NCBI GenBank assembly: GCA_000151295.1
Contig: GG745377.1
Coordinates: forward strand, 174,236-203,461
From: Allomyces macrogynus ATCC 38327
Lineage: Eukaryota > Blastocladiomycota > Blastocladiomycetes > Blastocladiales > Blastocladiaceae
Length of the DNA stretch: 29,226 bases
Direction: 5' to 3'
Shown here: positions 20,162-29,226 of the stretch, in pieces
Numbering within the stretch: the first letter of the stretch is position 1
Layout: each line of letters starts with the position of its first letter
Position numbers and translations under genes: made by a program
The notes under the pieces: model-generated
Told to the model about the DNA's origin: nothing
Seen by the model: the letters and a program-made list of their open reading frames with translations, nothing else
The model's database searches: none

Positions 20162-20905
20162 ATGGCCTACCTCGACCCGTACCAAGTCGACCAGTCGTTT
20201 CGGCGTATGTCCATCCAGCTCAACGGGGCGGAGAACAGAGACTGACGCGATCTGCGTGCCATCTGGACAGAGCTGCAGCACGATATGACGCGCGCCATGG
20301 CTCAATTCTTTGAAAACACGGCGATGCCCGTGATCCCGGCCCCACCCGTGCGTCTGGCCCTCCCCGCGCCGGGCGACGCCGCTCCCGCCGCCGAACCTGC
20401 CGCTGCAGCCCCTGCAGCGGCCCCTGCCGCCAAGGACGACGACGCCAAATCCGTGCGCACCATTGTCTCCGTGAAATCCTGCGCGACCGCGCGGTCCGCG
20501 CGGTCCACAGCCACCGCCGCGGCCAAACCGACCACCACCATCATCCAAGCGCCGCCGCGGCGGCACGTTCGCGTGGGCGACGCCGTCGTCTACGCACCGC
20601 GGCTCGACGTGCGCGAAACGGCGACCGCGTTCGAGGTGCTAGTGGAACTGGCGGGGGTTCCGCGGGATGCGGTGCAGGTCGTTGCCGAAGGGCAGCAGCT
20701 CACGATTTCGGCCACGTCGCCCGCAGCCGGTGGGGATGGAACGACCGTGCACGTGCGCGAACGGCATGCGGGCAAGTGGCAACGCGCGGTGGTGCTGCCG
20801 GCGATGGCGAATGTGGATGCGGCGTCGGCGACGCTCGAGGATGGAGTCCTGCGCGTGGTCGTGCCCAAGGGCGGGCCGCGCGCGCATTTGATTGCGGTCA
20901 AGTGA
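20162..20905 (+). CDS. Small heat-shock protein (Hsp20/alpha-crystallin family)
   Basis: Exons 20162-20204 and 20271-20905, with one 66-nt intron (GTATGT..CAG), encode 225 residues. The N-terminal part includes QLQHDMTRAMAQFFEN and a Pro/Ala-rich and Ser/Thr-rich middle. Residues about 122-225 are the alpha-crystallin domain: APRLDVRETATAFEVLVEL, AGVPRDAVQV, VHVRERHAGKWQRAVVLP and LEDGVLRVVVPKGG. The family forms ATP-independent holdase oligomers that bind unfolding proteins. It is followed 258 bases later by a second, much larger gene with a related domain in the same orientation, pointing to a tandem duplication. Confidence 0.93.
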
Positions 20906-21162
20906 GGATGGGCGGGCGAGGAGGGCAAGGGAGGAACGCGGGCCGAGAGGGGCCAACACGTTACGTTTGATGAGCAATAATTGCTTATTTGTTTGAAGGG
21001 TGTGTGATGTGGACGGCGCACGGAAACGATCTGCATCACACACACGCTCACAGACGACGCCTCGGCTGCCACACGTCCTGCGCGGCTCTCTCTCCTGCAC
21101 TTTCACACCAACCCGACACGATCACGACCGGCTCCACACGACTCGCGGCACACGACGCAGGC

Positions 21163-21324
21163 ATGACCGCGACGACCCCCGCCGCCGGCTCCGGCAGCAG
21201 CCCAGCGCCAACGTCGACGACGGCGGTCACAACAAGCACGACAACGGCGACGCCTCCTGCCACCGACGCCGCTCAGCACGCCCAGCACGCCCAGCACGCC
21301 CAGCACGCGGCGCACCACCACCAT

Positions 21325-21377
<53 letters not shown>

Positions 21378-23601
21378 GCTCAACCTGCACCTGACTGGCG
21401 CGTCTGGCCCACAACCGCCACCTCCACAAGCAACTTCAACGGCGACCGCCGGCACCGATCCCGCGCCGCCGACCGTATCGAGCGCGCTCCCTCTCGTCCC
21501 GCCACCAGGCGCGCACGCCGCAGCGCACGCGCACCATGTCGCGTCCATGTTCCCGCTGCCGCCAATGGGGTCGGATGCCGCACGCGCTCCTGCACCATCC
21601 GCACGCTGCGTTCATGTACCATGCGGCTGCCGCGTCGGCTGCAGCGCACGCGGGCACGCCGACGACCGCGCCGATGCACCTCTACGCCGGATCGCCCGCG
21701 CACGCGCCGCCACCGGGGACCGCATACTCGCCGTCCACTACGACGCCCGTCGTGACTGTCCCGGGCACGCCCGGCGCATCGACGCCCAACGCGTCCATGC
21801 CGCCTTCCGCATCCCCGTCGACCGCGCCGTCGTCATCCTCGTCGCGCCCCGCCGCGGGCGCCGGCGCGCGGCAGCTATCCACCGAGGCGCGGCACGCGAT
21901 TGCCGCGGACCTCGCATTGCACCGCGGCGACTTGCCGCACAAGACGCACCTCAAGAACCCGACCAAGGTCTTCCCGACCAACTGTTTCACTTGCGGGCGG
22001 TGCCTGATTCACAACGACCAGATCCCGACATGCCGGTCGTTTCGGTGTCATGGGAAAGTCAAGGACTCGCAGAACGTGTATGCGGGCGTGAAGGTCGATA
22101 TGAGCGCGACGCACGCCGTGTATACGACGGGCCAAGTCGCGTTCTTGGAACAGAGCCCGTATTGGAGCAATACGGTGGAGTGGGCCGCGGGGAAGGCGCT
22201 CGCGTGCGTATCGGTGAACATGGGCCGCAAAGTGTGCCGGTGCTATAATTATTGGAATAAGGTCAAACCCGGTGCGAGGAGGTACGGGTTTGTTGATGGA
22301 GTGGAGCTGGTGTGTGTGGACTGACCTGATCGACTGCTTGATAGTTCGACACCGCCGCCGCCAACACCGTCGACCGAGTCCAACGGCCCTATCGCGCACG
22401 CTGCCGACGTGCCTGGGACGCCGACTCAAGCCCTTCCCGCAACCGCGCACGACGCGGCCGTCCCGCCGCCTCCACCTGCACAGCCAACCGCATCCACCAA
22501 CGACCACGAGTTTGACGATCTATTGCGCGGCCACGACCTGCCCACGGCCGACCCGGGACCTGCACTAGTACCGCCTACGACCCCCGCGCCACCTCCGCCC
22601 GCTCCCGCCAACCCAGCGATCCGCCGCGCCGCGCCGGACACTCCCCTCTCCACCCCATCCGCACCTGCTCGAAAACGCGCGCGCGCGTCGACCGCGTCCT
22701 CAACCGCATCCCTGACGCTCGACGACGACGTGCCCATCGTCACGCTCTTCCAGTACGGCGACCGCGCGAAAGGCATCGCCATTTCCCCGTCGGCACTCGC
22801 GTCGCTCGCCGCGTTCCGCGCCGCCGTGCACGCCAAAGTCGCGACCTCGGCCGTATTTGCGCGCATGCGGATCGACTGGTTCGAGTGGGGCCCGCAGGCC
22901 GGGAAATTTCAGGATTCGCGCACGGTCGTCGACGACGACGATTCGTTTGCGCATTTCGCCAAGGCGTTTATTGCCGCCGCGAAGGCCGGGCGGCATGTCA
23001 AGATTTACGTGCCCACGGCGAGCGTCGCTGCGGCGGCGGTGGGAGGGGCGGCGGTGCCGACGGTGGCGAACGGGGTCGTGGGTGCGATGCCGCCGGGTGC
23101 GGAGAGCGCGACGGCGAGCGAGTCCCAGGAAGCCGCGGCGGCGGCGGCGGCTGCCGCTGCCGCTGCCGCTGCCGCCGCGGGGAACTTGATCATGTACCCG
23201 CGCATCGACGTGTACGTCGCCCATCTTCCTCTTCTCCACCTCCTCCGCTCCATCCACTCACTCACCTCGCCACTCCCCCTTCACGTAGCCTCGAAACCGA
23301 CACCGCGCTGATCATCAAAGCCGACATGGCCGGCGTCCCGAAACACGTCGTGCGCGTCGAAGCCAACCAGCACGTGCTGACGATCGCCGCCGACGTGCCG
23401 GCCAATGTCGAGGAACAGGGCGACCGCGTCGTCGTGCACGTGCGCGAGCGGCATGTGGGCGCGTTCGCGCGCCATTTGCCGCTCCCGCCGCAGGCGGATA
23501 TCGAGCAGGTCGCGGCCACGTTTGATCAGGGAGTGTTGACGGTCGCGGTGCCCAAAACGAGGCGGGATCAGGCGGCACGGATGGTGATCAATGTGCAGTA
23601 G
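21163..23601 (+). CDS. Multidomain Hsp20 fusion protein (Cys/His-rich region, UBL/PB1-like region, alpha-crystallin domain); frame break near 21568
   Basis: Exons 21163-22281, 22345-23211 and 23289-23601; introns are 63 nt (GTACGG..TAG) and 77 nt (GTACGT..TAG). Skipping one G of GGGG at 21567-21570 gives 765 residues with every phase consistent. In order: a Thr/Ala-rich start; QHA repeats with His and Ala runs (about 38-67); a Cys/His-rich region (about 260-370) with FPTNCFTCGRCLIHND, CRSFRCHGKVK and RKVCRCYNYW; a Pro-rich linker with a basic RKRARA cluster. Then comes a ubiquitin/PB1-like region (about 502-594) with VPIVTLFQYGD, IDWFEWGPQAGKF and HVKIYV, a polyAla tract, and the alpha-crystallin domain (about 657-765) with YPRIDVLETD, ADMAGVPK and VHVRERHVGAFAR. 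The Cys/His-rich family is not recognised; Zn binding is a guess. Unspliced intron 1 would end at 22324. Two separate genes remain possible. Confidence 0.75.
21274..21309 (+). repeat. Four tandem copies of CAGCACGCC
   Basis: A 9-base unit, the last copy changed in its final base, encodes QHA four times within the N terminus of the Hsp20 fusion. It is followed by CAC/CAT codons and a GCC run. Confidence 0.85.
21324..21362 (+). repeat. GCC triplet run encoding polyalanine
   Basis: About 13 consecutive GCC codons in the fusion gene. A second Ala-coding run of GCG/GCT/GCC codons lies at about 23134-23179, just before the alpha-crystallin domain. Both are prone to length change. Confidence 0.85.
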
Positions 23602-23868
23602 AGCAGCAACGTCGCCGGGCCACGTCTAATCGTATTTATTTTTACACATGATGCTGGGCCCCATCCAGATCCTGGTCGATCGACAACAGCGGAGAGGGGA
23701 GGGGCAGCGCCGTGCACGCTCGCTCGCTTCGCGTGCCAAAAAAAATAACGGGCAAATCAAAACCACCAAAACGCCCACCCAACACAACACAACACGGCAC
23801 GACACGACACGACAAGACTCGACGACAAGCAAACCACCACGCCCCCCATCCATCCATCCTCCGCTCCA

Positions 23869-24587
23869 TCAACTCCACGACAAAATATTATGCCCGGCGC
23901 CGGCCCCATCCGCCTGGCCCGCACGCAGTCCGACCGCCGACACCGCGCGCTTCACGCGGCGGCCCGCGGGCACGTACAGCACCTCCCCGCGCTTGTTGAC
24001 CACCGACAACGGGTCCGTCGCGCTTTCGCCTTCGGCCAGCGAAAACGGACTCGGGCCGGACGTACCGCGCGGAGCCACATGGTGCTTGTGCGTCGGCACA
24101 CTTTCGTCGACGAGCGGCACCGCCGCGCCCGACAGGTGCGACACGGGGCGCGGGCCCGCGCGGCGCCGCGGTGGCGGGACGGACCGCGCGCGGCGGGACG
24201 CGGCGTCGGACCCGACGGGTGGGGGTGGAGGCGTCGACAGCCACGCGAGCGGGTTCTCGGGGGACGGCGAGTACGCCGACGGGTAGTGGTGCGCGCGGCC
24301 GCGCGACGCGGACCGGGTGCGGGCGCCGACGCGGCCGACGGGACTCGCGACGTGGTCGGTGAGCAGGTATTCGGGCGCGGGCGTGCCGAAGCCGTAGATG
24401 AGGGTGATTTATTTGGGATGGTGTGTGTGTGTGTGTGTGGGGGGGGGGGGGTGGAGTGGTCCATCAGTTGAGCGTATCAGCGGGGCCGCAGTGATGGCGA
24501 GTGGGAGAGGCGTACTTCCTCGGACGGCGAGTGCGCGCGCGCCGAGCGCGTGCGGCCGCGCGAGCTGTCGGTGTCGGTGCCGGTCAT
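23869..24587 (-). CDS. Hypothetical Ser/Arg/Pro-rich protein; intron with non-AG acceptor
   Basis: Proposed exons on the minus strand are 24587-24516 and 24393-23869, giving 198 residues. Exon 1 encodes MTGTDTDSSRGRTRSARAHS and ends PSEE before a consensus donor GTACGC. Exon 2 begins GFGTPAPEYLLTDHV, has an Arg/Ser-rich and Pro-rich middle, and ends with VVNKRGEVLYVPAGRRVKRA and HNILSWS. Third-position GC supports both exons. No AG occurs on the coding strand anywhere in 24394-24515, so no canonical acceptor exists. The join shown ends the intron at CATCTAC and keeps phase 0. The family is not recognised. The 3' end is convergent with the Hsp20 fusion. Confidence 0.5.
24420..24451. repeat. 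GT microsatellite followed by a poly-G run
   Basis: About nine GT units followed by a run of about 13 G on the plus strand. It lies inside the proposed intron of the hypothetical gene, near its 3' splice site. Confidence 0.85.
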
Positions 24588-25019
24588 GGTGGTTGGTGGT
24601 TGGTGGTGCAAGGGTGCAAGCGAGCGCGAGAGCTTGGCCCAGAGGCGCCGCTGGTGGTGGAGAGCGCGGGTGGGCCGGGCGCGAGCGTGCAGCAGGTGGA
24701 GAAGAGAGCGGAAGAGGTGCGCGGTCCGAGCGCGGGCGGTGGAGAGCGTAAGTCGCGAGGAGGCGCGACAGTACTGCGCTGGTCGGGCGTTGGTTGGCGT
24801 GCGAGCGTGCTTGCGTGATGGCCGCTGGGGGCGCGCGCGCGCCACGCGCGAGACGTCTCGCAGCTAAAGTCGCGCTGTGCACGTGCAGAGCACGGTCATG
24901 ACACGTGAGAAGAGGCATGCCACAAGACGCTTGTGCGCTGCACTGACGTGTGTCCCCCACCTTCACCTCGCTCCGTTCGTTGTGGCCGGCCCGCCGCTCA
25001 TTCGCAGGACGCGAACGCA
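24588..25019. other. Spacer between the hypothetical gene and the retroelement
   Basis: No gene is supported. This is the promoter side of the minus-strand gene at 24587 and may include the end of the 3' LTR, whose inner boundary could not be fixed. Confidence 0.4.
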
Positions 25020-25202
25020 CAGACGTCCGGCCCTGATACGACCGGGACGGGGCCCTGACTGATACTTCGGGGAGGATTGCGTAAGGATGTATTTCGCACA
25101 GCAGCGTCCTTCTTATGTAGGAAGACGCCTCACACTATGCGTCTAATTGGGGACCACGTGTTGGCAGGGCGCAAGCGGGGGACGCTTGCATACGCGCCAA
25201 CA
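25020..25202 (-). mobile_element. Putative 3' LTR of the Ty3/gypsy element (end uncertain)
   Basis: On the minus strand, the polyprotein stop is followed by a purine-rich tract (GGGCAGGGAGGGAG, 25205-25218) that can serve as the polypurine primer. TGTTGG at 25202, three bases later, is a plausible LTR start. A TATA-like ACATAAGAA lies at about 25110-25120. The other LTR is outside the window, so the lower boundary is only a guess. Confidence 0.4.
25159..25202. repeat. Strong hairpin at the putative LTR terminus
   Basis: The outer arms TGTTGGC (25159-25165) and GCCAACA (25196-25202) and the inner arms GCAAGCG (25171-25177) and CGCTTGC (25183-25189) pair perfectly. They are separated by a small internal bulge, with a 5-base loop. 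Confidence 0.8.
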
Positions 25203-25282
25203 ACTCCCTCCCTGCCCGTCCGAGGCGCGCGACGCGTCGGATCCACGATCGATCCTCCACTCAACCACAACACCACCAACCA

Positions 25283-28200
25283 CTACTGCAGCGACCGCAA
25301 CACCGTCGCCGTCGGCTTGCCGGCCTTGACGCCCGACAGCACCTGCACGCCCGGCGTCTGCGCCCGATACTCGCGCCACTTGACGACCGCGTCCGCGTCC
25401 TCGCGCAAGTCCTCGGCGCGTTCCCACGTCGACTCCTTGATCGCGCGCTGCTGCCACTTGATCAAGTACAGCGTGTCGCCCTCGCCGCGCCGGCCCGTCA
25501 TGCCTTCGCGCAGCACGCACTCGGGCTCGTCGGCCGTCGCCGGTGCCCATCCGTGCTCGTCGTCGGTGCCGTCGTTGCCCGCGTACGGCCGACCCGGAAA
25601 TCGTGCCAAGTCCAGCTCGCGATACGGTTTCAGCAGCTCGACGTGGAACGTCGGGTGCACCTTGTACCCGGCTGGCAATCCGAGCCTGCACGCGCGACCG
25701 CCACCGACCACGGCCTCGACGTTAAACGGGCCAATGAACTTGGGCAGTAACTTACGCGACGTCAGCTCCGTGCCTGATGCTGTGCGCGCCGCAATGTTCT
25801 TGGTCGAGAGCCACACGCGGTCGCCGACGAGGTACTCGACGTGCTTGCGGTGCCGGTTGACTTGCATCACCATGGCCGCGCGCGATCGATCCAGGCTCAC
25901 CCGAGCATCTCGCGTCGCTGCGTCGAGCTGCTCCGCCATGCGCTCGAGCTGCGGTACCGGGATATTGTTGCCGAGCATGATCTCGACCGGCCCGCGTGGC
26001 ACAACGCCCCACAGCTCGAATGGCGACTTGCCCGTCGGCTCGGCGCGCGAGTTGTTGTAGGCGAACTCGACAAACGGCAGGTATGTCGGCCAGTTGGTGC
26101 GCTGCGCGTTGACGAAATGCCGCAGCATCGACTGCACCGTGCGATTCGCGACTTCGGCCTGGCCGTCAGACTGTGGATGATACGCTGTCGACATCGCTAA
26201 CCGCGTGCCCAACCGCCGCCAAAGCGCTTCCCAAAACGCAGACGCGAACCGCGGGTCACGGTCGCTCACGATGCAGTCGGGCAAGCCAAAATCGGGCAAG
26301 ACGTACCGAATGTACAAGCGCGCAAGCCCTTCGGCGTCCGTCGTCATGACCGTCGGGATCACGCGCAACCGCTTCGTCAACGCGCACACGAGCGTGACGA
26401 TGGCGTCTTTTCCGCCCTCCCCGTCTGGAAGCTTGCCGATCAGGTCGATGTTGATTCGGCCCCACGGCCGATCCGGTACAGGAAGCGGTCGCAGCAGGCC
26501 GTCGGTCTTGCCGATCTTGGGCTTGTTGGCCTGGCAGCTCACGCACGTCCGCACATAGGCCTCGACGTCGGCCGCCATGCCACGCCAGTAGCACCACCGA
26601 CGCAGCAGGTCGAGCGTGCGACGCGCGCCCATGTGCCCGGCGAGCGGCGTGTCGTGGGCCTCGGACAGCCACAAGGTGCGCAGCTCGCGGTCGTTTGGGA
26701 TGAGCGGCACCCGCCGCGCCTCGCCACTGACCTCCACGAACTTGAACAGGATCCCGTCGTCGGCGACGTACCCCGCGGGCGGCTGCTCGAGCATCGCGTG
26801 CAACCGTCGATCCGCCGCCGTCGCGGCCACGACGCGCCGCATCATGTCTGGCTCGACTTCTGGTCGAACCCCTTGCACGAGATCCTCGGCGGGCTCTTGC
26901 GCGTGCTCGCCCTCGACCGCAATCGCCACGGTCTCGTCGTGCTTGTGCGACCGCCGTACCTGCAGTACCGCGAATTTCCCGTCCTCGCCTTTGTATAATG
27001 GCACCGCCGCGACGCGCAACGCACCGTTGGCACCGCGCGCGAGTGGTGTGTACAGCGCGTCGGCAAGCAGCGACCCGTCCGGTCGCAAGTCCGGCCGTCG
27101 CGACAGCGCGTCAGCGTGCGGCATGCGCTCGCCCTTCTCGTACTTGATTTCCAGATCGTACTCGGCGAGCGACGACAGCCACCGCACTTGCCGTCCATTG
27201 AGCTCGCGCTGCGTCGCAAAGTACTCAAGCGTGCGGTGGTCCGAGTTGCACCGCACCGACTTGCCGTGCACGTACGTGCGCCACCGATTCAACGCGGCGA
27301 CGATTGCCAGTAACTCGCGGTCGTGGACCGGGTACGCGCGTTCCGGTGGCTTCAACTTGCGACTGAAATATTCGATCGGTCGCCCATTCTGCTGTAGCAC
27401 CGCGCCGACGGCGAACCCGCTCGCGTCGGTCGTGATCTCGAAATCGCCGTCCTCGTCAGGCAGCACCAGCACCGGCACCGACGACAGCGCGTCCTTGAGC
27501 GCGCGGAACGCTGCGTCGGCCGCGGCTGACCATTCGTACGTGACGTCGTCGGCGAGCAAGTCCGTCAGCGGGTGCGCGAGCTCGGCGAATCCATTGACAA
27601 ATCGCGCGTAGTAGTTGGCGAGCCCGATGAACCCGCGCAACTCCTTCTGGTCCTTGGGCACGGGCCAATCGCGCACTGCCGCGACCTTGGCTGGGTCGAC
27701 ATGCACGCCGTCGCGGTCCACGAAATGACCAAGGTACTCGACCCGCTCCTTGAAAAACTCGCACTTGCTCGGCTTGACATGGAACTCGTTCTTGCGTAGC
27801 ACCTCGAGCACCTGCCGAACGTGGCGCTCATGCTCAGCCTTGGTCTTCGAGTAGATCAAGATGTCGTCGAGGAACACGACGACGAACCGGTCGAGGTACG
27901 GCTCAAACACCTGGTTCATGGCGCGCATGAACGTCGATGGTGCGTTGCACAAGCCGAAGCTGAGCACGCGCCACTCGAACGTCCCGTACCGCGTCACGAA
28001 CGCCGTCTTGTGCACGTCCGACTCGTCCATGCGCACTTGGTGATACCCGCTGACAAGGTCGAGCTTCGTGTAGTAGCGCGCGCCACGCAGCATCCGGAAG
28101 AGGGTCTCGGCGCGCGGCAGCGGGTATGTATCGCGTACCGTGATCTTGTTCAGTGCGCGATAATCCACGCACACCCGGACGCCTCCGTCTTTCTTTGGCA

Positions 28201-28654
28201 CGAACAGGACCGGCGACGCAAACGGCGAGCCCTTGCTCGGCCGGATCAGCCCGCGTCGCAACAGCTCGTCTAGCTGCTTGCGCAGTTCCTCGAGCTCCTT
28301 GGGCGAGGCCTGGTATGCGCGCTGTGGAACTGGCCGCGCGCCCTCCTTGAGCTCGATCCGGTGGTCGACATCGCGCTTCGGCGGCATGCCCGTTGGCTCG
28401 GCGAACACGGTTGGGAACTCGTCGACTAACTGCTTCACGACCGTGCCCGTGTAGCCAACGCCCTCGACCTCGATGTGGTTGAGCGAGACCATGAACACGT
28501 TTGCCGGGTCGTCGCGCATCGCCGCCGCGCACTCTTCGGCAGAAAGCAAGTCCGACCTCGATGTGGGATGGCCCGCCCGCCCACCGGCTGCACGCGTGTC
28601 CGCGCCGCCCGTCAAGCGACAGCGCGCCTGACGACCAGTCGAGCTGCGGGTCAC
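25283..28654 (-). mobile_element. pol: Ty3/gypsy chromovirus polyprotein: RT, RNase H, integrase, chromodomain
   Basis: An uninterrupted frame of 1123 codons. Reverse transcriptase spans about residues 120-310, with FVPKKDGGVRVCVDYRALN and the catalytic FLDDILIYS at 261-269. RNase H follows at about 400-520, with D410 in ITTDASGFAVGAVL, E447 and D472. Integrase has the zinc-binding H667, H674, C704 and C707, and the D,D(35)E triad D737, D798, E834. A GPF-type module (KLLPKFIGPF) precedes a C-terminal chromodomain at about 1045-1095, with YLIKWQQRAIKESTWE. The chromodomain places it in the chromoviruses, which target chromatin for integration. No internal stop lies in this part. The first 30 codons are probably out of frame with the true upstream sequence. 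Confidence 0.96.
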
Positions 28655-29226
28655 ACTCGTGCAACCACGGCCGGCCCAAAATCACTTCCCATGCGACGTT
28701 GTCGAGCAACCACGCACCGCGCCGTCGTGGCGGCGCCCGCGACCATGACACGCAGCTCCGCCCATTCGCGTCGCACGCGTCGCGAGACGCCGTCGAAACC
28801 CGAGACGCGCAACCACCCGTCGCGCACGATTCGCGCGCCCACGCGCTCCACGACGGCACGTCGCGCGACGTTGTGCGAGGCGCCCGAGTCGACCATGACC
28901 ACCGCGTCGTGCTCCTGCAGCAACTTTTTCCTGTGCCGCTCGCCCATGCACTTCTTCGACCAAGTGCGGCCCTTGCGCGGCTCCTCGCTCACTGCGAGCA
29001 CCGCATCGTACGCGTACGGCTGGTCAGTGCCAAACGCCAAGATTTCAAGATCCTCCTCGACCACCGCATCGTCACGCTCCTCCCCCTGGCCCAAGTCGAC
29101 GCGCCTGTCGGCGGTGTCCTTCGGCGAAACGATGAGCGGCTCCCGTGCGTCGTCCACGTCGACGTCAACTGCAACGTGCAAAAGCTGCGTCGTGCCGCCA
29201 TCGTTCACGTCCGTATGAACAAAATT
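28613..29226 (-). pseudogene. Upstream part of the retroelement polyprotein: aspartic protease, with two frame breaks
   Basis: The minus-strand frame is open from the window edge and contains an aspartic protease site, VVMVDSGASHNV, with the catalytic Asp codon at about 28890. The frame breaks at about 28715-28730: the protease C-terminal part, WEVILGRPWLHECDPQLDW, is in another frame. It breaks again at about 28570-28612 before the RT frame. Gag and the 5' LTR lie beyond the window. Two breaks suggest a decayed copy or base-calling errors, because the RT-to-chromodomain part is intact. Confidence 0.8.

Noticed and set aside
21274..21362. Short tandem repeats as a CRISPR-like array
   Set aside because: They are in-frame coding repeats without spacers, in a eukaryotic gene.

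Overview
This is a GC-rich nuclear segment from a fungus. The evidence is a chitin-type LPMO, a full set of fungal housekeeping genes, short spliceosomal introns (about 60-120 nt) and a Ty3/gypsy chromovirus. GC-rich third codon positions, a donor consensus of GTACGT/GTGCGT and short TAG-ending introns would fit an early-diverging (for example blastocladiomycete or chytrid-like) or a basidiomycete lineage. I cannot fix the phylum from sequence alone.

Layout, left to right. 1-527: promoter region with a diverged direct repeat. 605-1816 (+): secreted LPMO with a Thr/Pro linker and a small cysteine-rich binding module. 1921-2930 (-): Lcl3-type membrane nuclease. 3677-4247 (-): PDRG1-like prefoldin subunit. 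4531-6626 (+): two poorly resolved hypothetical genes. 6926-6997 (-): initiator tRNA-Met. 7311-7865 (+): hypothetical nuclear-type protein. 8522-9942 (-): Ysc84-type SYLF/SH3 protein. 10649-11942 (-): Gtr1/RagA GTPase. 12472-13185 (-): succinate dehydrogenase membrane subunit. 13632-14309 (+): HIT-finger protein like ZNHIT3. 15610-16239 (+): ribosomal protein eL13. 17254-17670 and 18818-19382 (+): tandem secreted paralogues, one without introns. 20162-20905 and 21163-23601 (+): two tandem Hsp20 genes, the second an approximately 765-residue multidomain fusion. 23869-24587 (-): hypothetical protein. About 25020-29226 (-): 3' part of a Ty3/gypsy chromovirus, running off the right edge.

The best candidate for something undescribed is the 21163-23601 fusion. 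A His/Ala-rich N terminus and a Cys/His-rich region of unknown family are joined, by introns with consistent phase, to a ubiquitin/PB1-like region, a polyalanine tract and a C-terminal alpha-crystallin domain. It lies directly downstream of an ordinary-sized Hsp20 gene.

Two other themes recur. Single-base reading-frame breaks appear in three otherwise good genes, which points to indels in the assembly or to real frameshifts. One intron (24394-24515) has no AG acceptor at all. Most genes are ordinary housekeeping loci with no operon-like logic. ZNHIT3 and PDRG1 families both belong to the R2TP/snoRNP assembly network, but their proximity here is probably coincidence.
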